64,000 nt of DNA from Rhea pennata. Lineage: Eukaryota; Chordata; Aves; Rheiformes; Rheidae. Position 1 is the first letter of the stretch; each line of letters starts with the position of its first letter. The notes beneath the pieces were generated by a model that worked only from the letters and a program-made list of their open reading frames with translations, had not been told where the DNA came from and did no database searches. A program made the position numbers and the translations under genes. The DNA is taken from NCBI RefSeq assembly GCF_028389875.1, contig NC_084663.1, positions 13,406,666 to 13,470,665 of the forward strand, in the 5' to 3' direction. Below, in pieces: positions 28,901-36,374 of this stretch.

Positions 28901-31900
28901 AGTCATAGATATATGCAGAAATATATAGAAACATGCATGCATATACATACACACATCTATATGTATATCTACCTCCTGTGACCACATTTCATCTACCCTA
29001 AATCCAAATGTAGTATTTAGTATGAGCTTCAATGTTTCTCATCAGACATCTACAAAAAAGGTGTTGTAGGACAGAGACCAAAATAAAAGTTAAGTATTTG
29101 ACATCACATTTAAATTATTTGGAGTGCATGTGGCATGTCATAAGGTACAAGGTCAAGATTACCATGTACTCCTCCAGATCAACTTTGTAATATGCAGCAA
29201 AATCAGTACACAAACCTTCAGCACTGAAGAACAATAAACTTTCATACTGCTCTCTTTTAGAGACTGACCCAACAGAACTTGCTACCATGTAAGTTATTTA
29301 ACAAAGAACAGAGCATTGCCCAATTGTCCTGTTTTAGCTTCATTTGGCCAAAAGACTGACTGCAATTTTAGCCAGAGTTTGCAAATTCTTATACCATAGG
29401 GTCACTATAGCAGCTTTATGGTTGTATTCATCTACCCCATGAAAATTCAGAATGGCATCTTTTTTGAAGTACAGTAATACAATAATTTTCTTATAGAAGA
29501 CAAAAAAGCTGGACATTTAAATGAAACAGTTGTTCATAGAGAGTTGCATTTTGTTTAACATTTAAAGAAGGGCATGCCATAAAATTTCAGAAGTCACTGA
29601 AGTTAAGGTTTACTGAAACTACTGTGCAGTAGTCATATAACTCCACAATTACAAGGAATATATGTAAATGAATTCTATTAATGGCTTGTATAGTTATCAC
29701 TGCTCACAAAATCTTTTTTTTTTTTGGTCTACCAATCAAATTAACAGCATCCAGCTGAAAAACAGTTTATGGGAATAGAACTTCAAAAATATATTAACAC
29801 TCAAAGCATAACATGAAAGACTGGAAAAATAGACACATTTTTGACTCTGAAATTTCATAAAGGCTCAAAGCACATTTAAACACTGACACAGTTGTCTGTG
29901 ACCTATTAACACATCTTTAAGAGTAGAGTTTCTTATAATAGATCAACTGTACAGCATACTTATGGCTCAGTTTCTCCAAATCGGTCCTTCAACGATGCTT
30001 AAAGGGAAACAAATGCCTAGAATCGCACGGGTTTGCTCATAAGCCCCCAATTTGCAAGAACTTAAGACAAACCTATACTTCCATCAATTAAAACTTTCTG
30101 AAGTTCCAAGAAACAAGTTATCGTCTAGATGAACCTACCAAGGTGTTTTTGCCTAGTTTAGTTTTAACAGATAAAAATTATTTCTCTGGAAAAGATGCTA
30201 CATATTTTATAAACATATATGATAAAGCACAAATTGAGAGCTCACGCTTCAAACTAAGCATTACAAACATGGAATTCACTCAGTAAGAATAAAATAAACA
30301 CATGAAAAGATCATCTCAAAAGATGTCTGTTTTTTCTTCTTTTCTTTTTTTCTTTAAATAAGTCAAATATATTTGACAATACATTTTGGAGATGAATTAC
30401 TCATATTCTTCTTCATTCAGTTTCCAGATTATATGCCACCCTAATAAATTTGAAAAACATTCACAGATACTCAAGAAGTGCATTAGTGATTTGAATCTGA
30501 GAAGCTCACATAAATGCAAATTAATATCCAGACAAGCTTTTAAGAGGGATGGTTTGTAAGCGCTGTGGTTACAGCTGAATATTATTTATTGTATTTTAAT
30601 GTCATATTGGATTGTGCAGGAATTAGAACAAAATCAGTGTGATGTTTTTCATCGGTAGACTTCCACAATATATCTTAGCATACCTGATCAGAATTGTTTG
30701 ACTTATTTGCAAAAGTTCTCTCTTAAAAGAAAGGTACCAAAAAATGAGTAGATATAGGTACCCAGCAACTCCTTGCAAATTTTTTAAAGTTAATATTATT
30801 GCTCATTGCAAAAAAACAAAAAAAAAAAACAAAAAACTTTCAGCCATTCTTTACAAACCATGACAATAGATTAGCTAGAGATATAAGCCAAAAGATTAAA
30901 TGAAAATCAGCAAGATATTTATTGAGGTCTTTCTATAATCTAGAAAAAGTGCTTTCTTCACCTCCACATAGAGTTTGATTTCCAACTTTGTTTCACATAA
31001 GACATGTTCAATTAAGACACATCACAGAAGATCAGAAACTAGATGAGTCTGGTCAAATTCATGCGACAGAAAGCACCAAGAGGAAGCAATCTATATTTCA
31101 TTTTGCCAAAACAGCTATGTCAGCAAAAAAACATGAAAAAAAGGTAGTACTCTTGGATGTATTTCAACTATACTAGTAAAATCCTAAGATACATGATATT
31201 AAGGAAAAGCCCACTTGTCCCTAGACCCACAGATGCTTATTTGCAAATTTCTGTTTACTGTTTTCAAACAATCTACTTCATTTAAACCTAATTGATCACA
31301 CCCATAACACCTAAGTGATCTACTAATAAAGTCCTGCTTGCTCTCTAGAGCATTTTAAAATTATTTAATAAAATGCATTTGACTTCCTGTACAAGACTTG
31401 CTATTGGTGCCTAGACTTCCTGTACAAGACTTGCTATTGGTGCCTAGATTATACAATACATCTTGTAAGAAGCAGGGCAGGGGGTGGGGTATCAAGTTTC
31501 CACCTTCCAAGTGGAACATGTTTTCAGGTACATCAGTGGCATTATTAAATAGCAGTCATACTTACCTATCGTCATGGGCCTTTAATAACATTCAGTCAGA
31601 CTAATTGGAAGACTTCAGTCAACTTCAGTTTACACCAGCTTTACCATTTCTTTCAGAACTCCCCGGCACCTATACAGTACTTAATTCATTCACTCAGACC
31701 TAAATAATTCTGTAAGCCTATTACTCAACACAATCTAAGGCAATAAAGATGTGAAAATAATATTTTTTTTTAACTGCATTCACCCACTATTCCATTACTA
31801 TTTTTAGATTCCATTTCAATTTGGAAATGAAGAGATGAGTAACAGCAATTCCTTTTCCACAAACTTGCCACTGCTTAGCAGCAACAGTACATCCTGCACT

Positions 31901-32244
31901 TGAATGAAAAAATGTTACCTCCCTCTTCCCTTCCTCCCAGAAAAATCACTACTATTAAAACAGAGAATATGGAAAGTTTTTAGCCCCTTCAGTCATCTTA
32001 AATATGATCTAAACCTGGCTTTATGAAATAAGCATAGCAAAAATACATTTGTTCTCAGTGAAAGAATTTCAGTAATTACAATTCTTGTGGTCATCCTAAT
32101 CTGGCCACCCTGCTTTATTTTACACAGATGAACATTGAAAATAATGAGAATATTCATGACCAGCATTCTGGTTTCCTGTTTTCCCTTTAATTTATTATGC
32201 AGAAGTAAAATATAGTGAATTTAAAATAGAAAATGTTAGAAGAA

Positions 32245-32283
<39 letters not shown>

Positions 32284-34237
32284 CCCAAATGCAATCACTT
32301 CCAAAGGATTTAACATTGTTTCAGGTAATACACCTTCTTTCTGAGCTTTCTTGCCAGCTAGTTTCTGCAATCACATTTTCCTGTTTCCTGTACTGCTCTA
32401 TAAGAGCAATGGTAAAGCTTACTGATTATACAGTTAAAAGCTATATGAGACAACATGCTGCCAAGCACAGAAATGCAAAAATACATTTTTTTCTATACAG
32501 AAGTGCTGCTACTCATAAGGATGAAAAACCCACATGTATGCAATTTGACTAGCGCAGAGATAAAACATTAGGCTATTGATCAGATATGAAATGGCAAAAG
32601 TTGATTACAAAATCTAGTATTTAGCAAAAAGGCTATTAAAAAAATCCACCTGCCCAGAACACTCTCCACACAAAACAGATCTAGTTTAAGGTAACAAGGC
32701 AGAGTCACCAGCACAATGGGTCAACCCCTATTTCGGAGCAATCATATTTCTCAGCCGATGAGACGATTTCTCTTTAATGAGAAGGTCCGGCCAGTGTATT
32801 TAACCCTCGAACTGCCACGTGGGGACGTCGCACTACGGGAAACAGCCGCAGAACCGCACTGTTGCTCCAGCGAGGCTCCGCACTGCCTCGCTCTTCCTTT
32901 CCCACATGCTTGGCTATTCCGGTGCTGGCAGCCGGCTGCCCGGCGCGGGCGCGGGTTTCCCACGGGCCCGCCCGGCCCCGCCGCTTCCCAAGTCCACTTC
33001 CTCCCCCGCCGCGGACCCGCCAGCGCTCCCGGCGCCCCGCAGCCTTGCGCAACTGCCGCGGCCTCCTCCCCGCCGCGGCATCGCATCCAGGGCTTGCTTT
33101 TTTTTTTTTTTTTTTTTTTAAATCCATTTTTTCTTTTCCTCGTTTGTTCCCAGACCCCTACCGAAGCCTAACGGCGCGCACTTATCCCAGATACCGCCAA
33201 AGGAGCCACCCCGACCGGCAGAGCCTGCCCACCCGCTCATCTTCAGCTCATCGGCGGGTCAAACTGCATTTTCATATCAAGTGTTTCGACAATATGGAAA
33301 AGTGTCAGCGACATCTGCCCAATCAGAATTATTGTTCCCGGCTTATATCTTCTATTCAAGAGATAAATCATCTCAGACATTTCAGCAGCCCGATTAAACG
33401 ACTAAAACGAACTAGGAAGAGAGCTAATTCTCCAATAAATTCTGCCCCCGAGCGCACACGGTAACCACAGGCCGACGGCGACCTGCTCTGGAAGGAAGAA
33501 AGGACGAGGGATACAGCCGGGGCTGCGGCGGGGGGATGGGGAGCGACGGGAGGACGCGTATTCCTCGGAGGAATATTTAATACACTTAACGCATCTCCTC
33601 GGGAAGAATAAGAGCATCAGGCAGGCAGCTGCAGAGCCGAAGAAAGGGGAGAAGGAGGAAAGAAACGCGCGCGTAGCCCCCGATGACACGGAGCCGCAAG
33701 GGAAGGGGCTGCAAGGCAGGGCAGGGGCTCCCGGCCCTCCATCTTCTCAGGAAGGGGGGGGGAGGCAGCTCCGGTTCATTTTGCAGCGGCCGGTTACCGC
33801 GAGGAGGGCGAGAGCCCTGCGGCAGCCCCGCGGAGAGGGGCCCGGGCAGGCAGGGGGCTGTGGCGGCGCCTCCCCCACCCCCTCCCCGGGGGGCTCACGG
33901 GGGCCCGGCGGGAGCCGCACAATGGTCGGTCTCGGGCAGGGAGGCGACGCTTCGCCCCCCGCTTTTCACCCGCTTCCTCGACCCCCTCCCCGGGGGAGGA
34001 AAGGCCGGGGTGGGGGGGAGGGGAGGAAGCGGCGGGGACGGCACCTCGGCCCCCACCCCCCGTCCCAGCCCGGGCGGCGGGACCCCCCCGCCCTGAGGGG
34101 AGGCAGGAGCCCGGCCGCGCCGCGCCGCCGCCCCTCACCATGAAGTCGCTGGCGAAGTTGTCCTCCCCATTGTGGTCCGTGTCCTTCATGGCCTGGACGC
34201 GCTTAATGAACCTCCTCAGGATCTCCTCCTGGCTCAT
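34..34237 (-). CDS. PTPN12: PTPN12 (PTP-PEST), 5' part: coding exons 1-5, partial at the left edge
   Basis: Seen: five exons on the minus strand, join(34139..34237, 3920..4028, 2300..2376, 1106..1201, 34..72), splice in frame with GT-AG junctions and give residues 1-140. Segments such as [56 protein letters not shown] and [13 protein letters not shown] match the start of vertebrate PTP-PEST. The related PTPN22 reads differently at the N-terminus, which favours PTPN12. Known: PTP-PEST is a cytosolic non-receptor tyrosine phosphatase of roughly 780 residues. It has an N-terminal catalytic domain and a long proline-rich tail, and acts on p130Cas, paxillin and PSTPIP-linked substrates to control adhesion and migration. 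The window covers only the first half of the catalytic domain. The HCSAGCGRTG loop and the tail lie beyond position 1. The promoter is the CpG island around 34.2-35.1 kb. Confidence 0.96.
73..1105 (-). other. PTPN12: PTPN12 intron 4 (1,033 bp)
   Basis: AT-rich intron between exons 4 and 5, donor GTAAGT at 1105 and acceptor CAG ending at 73. I see no further exon, RNA gene or recognisable mobile element in it. Confidence 0.9.
1106..1201 (-). CDS. PTPN12: PTPN12 coding exon 4 (residues 96-127)
   Basis: Seen: the acceptor TGCAATCCTAG is followed by 96 nt coding [18 protein letters not shown], then [14 protein letters not shown], with the strong donor GTAAGTACC (1105 leftward). Known: YVATQGPL and DFWRMIW are hallmark motifs of the classical phosphatase fold (substrate-side core strand and the helix with the conserved Trp). 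Odd: residue 98 is His (CAT), where PTPN12 and PTPN22 carry Tyr in GVYGPK, and residue 127 is Ala (GCT), where Val is usual. Each needs one base change. They could be lineage substitutions, polymorphisms or base errors. Confidence 0.95.
1202..2299 (-). other. PTPN12: PTPN12 intron 3 (1,098 bp)
   Basis: AT-rich intron with donor GTGTGT at 2299 and acceptor CCTAG ending at 1202. It contains short A and T runs (for example near 1607-1632) but no repeat family or gene that I recognise. Confidence 0.9.
2300..2376 (-). CDS. PTPN12: PTPN12 coding exon 3 (residues 70-95)
   Basis: Seen: the acceptor TTTTCTTTAG is followed by 77 nt that complete Phe70 and code [18 protein letters not shown] then INANFIK. 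The donor is GTGTGTATT (2299 leftward), a weaker match to the donor consensus than the other four. Known: [10 protein letters not shown] is a conserved core motif of classical protein tyrosine phosphatases. The mammalian protein has PSQDSD where this one has PPQDSD, a mild change in a surface loop. Phase in (1) and phase out (0) agree with the neighbouring exons. Confidence 0.96.
2377..3919 (-). other. PTPN12: PTPN12 intron 2 (1,543 bp)
   Basis: AT-rich intron with donor GTGAGT at 3919 and acceptor TTTAG ending at 2377. An A-rich patch lies near 2759-2790. No other feature is recognised. Confidence 0.9.
3920..4028 (-). CDS. PTPN12: PTPN12 coding exon 2 (residues 34-69 plus the first base of codon 70)
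   Basis: Seen: the acceptor CTTATTTCAG (4038-4029) is followed by 109 nt coding [18 protein letters not shown], then [18 protein letters not shown], and the donor GTGAGT (3919 leftward). The exon ends after the first base of a Phe codon that exon 3 completes. Known: these residues look identical to mammalian PTP-PEST as I recall it. KNRYKDILP is the phosphotyrosine-recognition (NXXKNRY) motif of classical tyrosine phosphatases, here with RY before KD. The sequence just upstream of the acceptor is odd: a donor-like GTAAGTAT overlaps the short pyrimidine tract. Confidence 0.97.
4762..4789. repeat. T9-A19 homopolymer junction
   Basis: Nine T followed directly by nineteen A. Simple sequence, in intron 1. 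Confidence 0.9.
6405..6550. other. GC-rich, CpG-bearing patch inside intron 1
   Basis: A block of roughly 150 bp, clearly richer in G+C and CpG than the AT-rich intron around it (around GCCGGGCGCAGCGCGGAGCC). The frames across it (for example 6372-6674 plus) resemble no known protein. It could be an internal regulatory element or alternative promoter, or inserted sequence. Nothing seen decides this. Confidence 0.4.
8385..8520. other. second GC-rich, CpG-bearing patch inside intron 1
   Basis: About 130 bp with several CpG sites (GGCGCGCGGCGC and GGAGCGGAGCGGGGCGCC) in AT-rich surroundings, 2 kb from the similar patch at 6.4 kb. No coding match is recognised. A regulatory element is possible but unproven. 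Confidence 0.4.
8815..8860. repeat. TG/CA microsatellite with 20-bp perfect palindrome
   Basis: (GT)n runs into GTATAC and then (AC)n. Positions 8828-8847 are a perfect palindrome. It is flanked by GCGCGC on the left. Confidence 0.85.
10867..10899. repeat. A33 homopolymer
   Basis: Uninterrupted run of about 33 A on the plus strand (poly-T in the PTPN12 sense). No adjacent retrocopy is recognised. Confidence 0.9.
12987..13095. repeat. TA/TG/CA compound microsatellite with 60-bp perfect palindrome
   Basis: Runs of TA, TG, CA and TA over about 110 bp. Pairing base by base outwards from the centre of ACATGT (13024/13025), positions 12995-13054 form a perfect spacerless palindrome with 30-bp arms. 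Confidence 0.93.
16484..16690 (-). mobile_element. CR1 LINE, 3'-end fragment
   Basis: Seen on the plus strand: TTGAGGTTGGAAGGGACC, CTGGAGATCATCTAGG and GGTTTTGAATATCTCCAAAG, followed by ACTCCACAACCTC. This is the reverse complement of the avian CR1 3' end ([15 protein letters not shown] coding end plus 3'UTR), so the element lies on the minus strand, the sense of PTPN12. The inner (5') edge fades out near 16690 and is uncertain. The copy is moderately diverged. Confidence 0.9.
16691..17120. other. unassigned intron 1 stretch with a 97-codon open frame
   Basis: Slightly GC-richer than average intron. A plus-strand frame (16725-17018) matches nothing I recognise. It adjoins the CR1 fragment and could be a further, more diverged part of the same insertion or unrelated intron sequence. 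Confidence 0.3.
17867..17910. repeat. 22-bp tandem duplication
   Basis: ATATCAGCTTGCCAGC occurs at 17867-17882 and again at 17889-17904. The 22-bp units differ by a few bases at the end. Confidence 0.85.
20716..20837. repeat. TA/TG-rich repeat bounded by an inverted repeat
   Basis: AT-rich simple sequence. ATCACTTGTTT at 20733-20743 is the exact inverse of AAACAAGTGAT at 20827-20837, and AT-rich pairing continues inwards. It could fold into a long stem. There is no coding content. Confidence 0.8.
22819..22831. repeat. G13 homopolymer
   Basis: Thirteen consecutive G in AT-rich intron. Simple sequence. Confidence 0.9.
25898..26506 (-). other. 202-codon open frame in intron 1, probably not a gene
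   Basis: The longest intronic frame. Seen: the predicted peptide is rich in Phe, Leu, Cys, Ser and Trp and contains a run of six Phe made by a poly-T tract (A15 on the plus strand near 26092-26106). There are no conserved motifs, no recognisable domain and no splice context. It lies in the PTPN12 sense inside intron 1. Most likely a chance frame or very old decayed insertion. A real small gene cannot be excluded from sequence alone. Confidence 0.25.
27681..27728. repeat. A25 homopolymer and adjoining 10-bp tandem duplication
   Basis: About 25 A at 27681-27705, followed by ACCTCACAAG repeated twice (27708-27727). Confidence 0.88.
28900..28975. repeat. degenerate TA/CA-rich simple sequence
   Basis: Short imperfect ATAT, GCATGCAT, ACATACAC and ATATGTATAT runs. 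Simple repeat, intron 1. Confidence 0.6.
31381..31446. repeat. perfect 33-bp tandem duplication
   Basis: The 33-bp unit beginning GACTTCCTGTACAAGACTTG at 31381-31413 recurs exactly at 31414-31446. Because 33 is divisible by three, the local open frame repeats eleven residues. There is no sign that it is coding. Confidence 0.95.
32246..32282. repeat. A37 homopolymer
   Basis: About 37 consecutive A, the longest homopolymer in the window. Intron 1. Confidence 0.92.
32810..33095. promoter_or_regulatory. proximal CpG island segment A (intron 1 side)
   Basis: G+C and CpG rise sharply from about 32.81 kb (GGGGACGTCGCACTACGG, later GGCGCGGGCGCGGG and CCGCCGCGGACCCGCC). Frames crossing this island on both strands are long only because stop codons are rare in GC-rich DNA, and none resembles a known protein. 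A T22 run (33098-33119) separates it from the main island. Probably a shore or secondary module of the PTPN12 promoter. Confidence 0.6.
33098..33119. repeat. T22 homopolymer between two CpG-rich blocks
   Basis: Twenty-two consecutive T on the plus strand. A nucleosome-excluding tract within an island is plausible but is inference. Confidence 0.9.
33235..33450. promoter_or_regulatory. AT-rich element embedded in the CpG island, with CCAAT motif
   Basis: A roughly 200-bp stretch of balanced, non-repetitive sequence between GC-rich blocks. It includes CCCAATCAG (33318-33326, a plus-strand CCAAT box), CTTATATC, GATAAATCAT and ATTAAACGAC. Its composition and position, within 1 kb of exon 1, suit a conserved regulatory module. 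I cannot test conservation here. Confidence 0.35.
33992..34023 (+). other. potential G-quadruplex next to the exon 1 donor
   Basis: Runs of 5, 4, 7 and 4 G separated by short loops on the plus strand, about 115 bp inside intron 1. For PTPN12 this is the template strand. A motif match, no structural proof. Confidence 0.5.
34139..34237 (-). CDS. PTPN12: PTPN12 coding exon 1 (residues 1-33)
   Basis: Seen: an ATG at 34237-34235 opens a 33-codon segment beginning [18 protein letters not shown] and ending NFASDFM, followed at once by the donor GTGAGG (34138 leftward), so the exon ends in phase 0. Known: mammalian PTP-PEST starts MEQVEILRKFIQRVQAMK and its first coding exon also ends at residue 33, so start, length and junction all agree. 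The upstream frame stays open in GC-rich sequence to about 34504, but that part has no PTPN12 similarity and is read as 5'UTR and promoter. The segment is the N-terminal helix that packs against the phosphatase core. The exon lies inside the CpG island. Confidence 0.96.
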
Positions 34238-34508
34238 CCTGCCCCGCCGCCGCCGCCCGCCCGAGCGGCAGCCGCCGCCGCCGAGCCCGTCACTCCGCCG
34301 CCGCCCCGGCTTGCCCCGCGGCCGCGCGCACGGCTCCACACCCCGCTCACGGCCGCGCCGCCGCCCGCTCCATCCTCCCTCCCTCCGCCCGGCCCGGCCC
34401 AACCCGCCCCGGGCGCCGCCGACCCAGCGACACGACGAAATCGCCGCCCCCCACCCCACGCAGGCGCGGCACCCCCTCCGCCGGCGCTTCCTACTCCCGC
34501 CCACCGCT
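34238..34508 (-). promoter_or_regulatory. PTPN12: PTPN12 5'UTR and core promoter region
   Basis: GC-rich sequence between the start ATG and the CCAAT/GC box pair. The transcription start should lie here, about 60-100 bp downstream of the CCAAT box in typical TATA-less promoters. The exact start cannot be read from the sequence. Confidence 0.55.
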
Positions 34509-34522
34509 CCCCGCCCATTGGC
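34509..34522 (-). promoter_or_regulatory. PTPN12: CCAAT box fused to GC box
   Basis: On the minus strand this reads GCCAATGGGCGGGG: an NF-Y site abutting an Sp1 site, facing PTPN12 and about 275 bp upstream of its ATG. Confidence 0.7.
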
Positions 34523-34544
34523 TCTTCGCGCCGCAGCCCCCGCC

Positions 34545-34562
34545 GCATTGGTGGTGACGCAC
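34545..34562 (-). promoter_or_regulatory. PTPN12: second CCAAT motif with TGACG half-site
   Basis: The minus strand reads CCACCAATGCGG. Next to it on the plus strand is GTGACGCAC, a CRE/ATF-type half-site. The spacing from the first CCAAT, about 30 bp, is typical of NF-Y pairs. Confidence 0.55.
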
Positions 34563-34786
34563 GCTAATCATCGCCTAGCCCGGCCCCGGGAGGGGGGGGA
34601 AGAGCTGCGTTCAGCTCCTCGCCTCGCCCCGCTTCATCGGCCCCTCCCGTTTCCCACAGATGGGACCTTCCGAAGGGCGCCGAACGTAGCTCTGGAAAGG
34701 ACCATTAGGAAGGCGGGGGAGGGGGAGCCTCAGCGGAGCGCCGCGCGGCTTCCCTTGGCTCGAGTACAATAGCGGGGCTGCTGGCG

Positions 34787-34805
34787 CCTACAGCTCCCAG
34801 GCTGC
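34787..34805 (+). promoter_or_regulatory. ZNF143/THAP11-type (SBS) motif, plus orientation
   Basis: CCTACAGCTCCCAGGCTGC lines up with the SBS consensus ACTACAATTCCCAGAATGC at most positions, including the CTACA, TCCCAG and TGC blocks. Known: this motif marks CpG-island promoters, often bidirectional ones. Confidence 0.6.
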
Positions 34806-34821
34806 GGCGCGGCGGCGCGCG

Positions 34822-34840
34822 GCATGCCGGGACCTGTAGT
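34822..34840 (-). promoter_or_regulatory. ZNF143/THAP11-type (SBS) motif, minus orientation
   Basis: The minus strand reads ACTACAGGTCCCGGCATGC, which keeps the ACTACA, TCCC and ATGC blocks of the SBS consensus. It is a stronger match than the partner 17 bp to its left and faces the opposite way. Confidence 0.7.
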
Positions 34841-35037
34841 CGCGCCGGGGCGGCGGCGCCCGCTCGGGCAGCGCGGCCGGCAGGGCGAGGCGCTGCGGCG
34901 GGTTTGCCGCTGCTACCCTCGCACGGAGGGTCCCGCTGAGAGGCCCGGGGGGACGGCTCAGGCCGCGGCAGGAGGCCGCGGCGGGGCGCAGCGCTCCAGC
35001 GGCCGAGCGGGCGGCGCAGCGGTGGTAAAGGGGCGGC

Positions 35038-35051
35038 GGGAAGATGGCGGG
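35038..35051 (+). promoter_or_regulatory. YY1-type start-site element
   Basis: GGGAAGATGGCGGG contains AAGATGGCGG, the YY1 motif commonly found just downstream of transcription starts in TATA-less promoters. Its plus orientation suggests a rightward start near 35.0 kb, divergent from PTPN12. Confidence 0.5.
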
Positions 35052-35355
35052 CGGTGGGGGCGGGGGGCTGCGCCGGGGCCGTTTTCCCCATTTTCTGTTT
35101 TTACAGACGTGCGACGAGACGCGGTTGTCGGCAGCGCGGCTCCTACGGGGGAGATCCGGGGGGTTCATCTTTCAGTGGCACTGGGGGACCTTTGTTGTAT
35201 TCAAAGTATTGCAAGGAGTCAGATCTGGTTTTAAAAGTCCTGACAGCAAGAGGGTTTTTTTCCTTCCTTCAGAAAATGCTCCGTTGTTGCAAGGAAAATG
35301 CCTGCAGGGATGTCAGTCATTTTTACTTGAAAGTATTTTTATTTTGCTTTCTTAG
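35044..35355 (+). CDS. hypothetical 103-residue frame of a possible divergent transcript
   Basis: I do not recognise this. Seen: an ATG in a strong Kozak context (GGGAAGATGG) overlapping the YY1 element opens a 103-codon frame. It starts MAGGGGGGLRRGRFPHF and ends ESIFILLS, with no domain motif. AATAAA signals follow at 35514 and 35597. A splice donor (GATG then GTAAGATA near 35397) and an acceptor (CTTTCTTAG at about 35355) are also present, so transcripts may be spliced. It may simply be the first part of a promoter-divergent noncoding RNA. Evidence for translation is weak. Confidence 0.25.
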   Translation: MAGGGGGGLRRGRFPHFLFLQTCDETRLSAARLLRGRSGGFIFQWHWGTFVVFKVLQGVRSGFKSPDSKRVFFLPSENAPLLQGKCLQGCQSFLLESIFILLS

Positions 35356-35513
35356 ATAATGTTAGATGTTTTGCTAATGTCAACACGTTTAGAGATGGTA
35401 AGATAAAGGAGTGTTATTTTTGCCTTTTACATTAAGTAGTTAATTTATTGTGACATAGTATCATGATTAATGATATTGTTTATTATGTCTGTTCTGCTTT
35501 TGTATTGGGCATC

Positions 35514-35602
35514 AATAAAACCAAAAGGGGGAAAAAACAAAAAAAAGCATCACAGTGAATCAGTGCAGTCTTAGCCAAAATTACTTAATGCTTCTCAATA
35601 AA
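35514..35602 (+). terminator. two AATAAA poly(A) signals after the divergent start
   Basis: AATAAA at 35514-35519 and 35597-35602, about 0.5 kb downstream of the YY1 element. They would end a short rightward transcript. By chance this AT content yields such hexamers often. Confidence 0.35.
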
Positions 35603-36374
35603 GGTTTCAAAGTTAATGTGTCAAAAAAAAAGCAGATATTTTCTCCTGCTGTACAGCAATCATCTATGGCAGAGGAGCAGGCTGAAAAATTGAGAGGGTT
35701 TGTGTTCTTGCACGATTTGACAGAGACTCTTACAAAGGGCTTATTTTTTAACAGCTGATGTTCATGGAGGCTAACATATGGGGCACAGAGCGACACATCA
35801 AGGAACTGGGAGAGAGATTCAGTGCTGTGCTGAGGTATTGAGCCTTGAAAAACTTTCCTGTGCATGGGAGCCTCAACTCCACCACAGAAAAGTAGTGTAA
35901 ATATCTAACACAAATGCATCAACTGTGAGAGCCCAGTCCCCCCTTTCAAGTCTCCATAAAATAATCAGCCCTGAAGAGCCACAAAGATGCCCACTCTTTT
36001 CCTTTTCCTCCTCTTTCCTTCCTACCTTAAAGCAGCATTAAGAGGAAGTGGGGGGGGAAGGTATAGCCATAGATAGAAAGGGTACAAAGTGATCACCAAG
36101 AAGGATAGATGTGACTTTAAAAGCCCAGTGAGGATATGACCAAAATGGCAATATAGAAGTAACAACAATGATAATAACATGATGATTCTTCATAAAAAAA
36201 TTTTATGACATTTTGCTTCATTTCCTTCTGCTTTGGGGAAGTTGCTTAGTTTGCTCAGTAATAGCCTGGTAAACCTGTTCAACAGGCCAGAAGGCATGTA
36301 ACTGTAAAAAAAATGATAGGTGGGTCTAAGCATTGATGAAAAGTCTTGAATATGGTATGATCTTCCTCACTCAA
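35603..36374. other. intergenic, nothing recognised
   Basis: AT-rich to mixed sequence between the possible divergent transcript and the CR1 element. There is a short G-run near 36050. No gene or repeat family is recognised. Confidence 0.7.

Larger units (their letters stand above)
4029..34138 (-). other. PTPN12: PTPN12 intron 1 (about 30.1 kb)
   Basis: Spans from the exon 1 donor GTGAGG (34138) to the exon 2 acceptor (4029). I found no extra coding exon matching PTPN12 in it. A very large first intron is usual for this gene in vertebrates. Items listed separately: a CR1 fragment, homopolymers, microsatellites, two GC-rich patches, tandem duplications, a long chance-like frame at 25.9-26.5 kb, and CpG-rich sequence in the last 1.3 kb next to exon 1. 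The rest is plain AT-rich sequence. Confidence 0.92.
33460..35160. promoter_or_regulatory. PTPN12: main CpG island, bidirectional promoter of PTPN12
   Basis: About 1.7 kb of dense CpG around PTPN12 exon 1 and upstream of it. It holds a minus-strand CCAAT box joined to a GC box, a second inverted CCAAT, two ZNF143-type motifs and a YY1-type element. No TATA box is positioned for either direction, which fits a dispersed-start housekeeping promoter. Leftward transcription gives PTPN12 with a 5'UTR probably of a few hundred bases. Rightward transcription is inferred only. Confidence 0.85.

Noticed and set aside
10867..32282. Poly-A tracts (10.87, 27.68 and 32.25 kb) as tails of processed retrocopies
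   Set aside because: The sequence before each tract shows no coding similarity. Simple homopolymer expansion suffices.
33794..34504. A 236-codon minus-strand frame containing PTPN12 exon 1 as a longer first exon
   Set aside because: Similarity to PTPN12 starts exactly at the ATG at 34237 and stops exactly at the GTGAGG donor. The extensions are GC-rich noise.
32716..35234. Many long open frames (100-236 codons) on both strands through the CpG island
   Set aside because: Stop codons are rare in GC-rich DNA. The frames overlap on both strands, are low-complexity Ala/Arg/Gly/Pro peptides and match nothing known. Only the 33 PTPN12 codons are supported.
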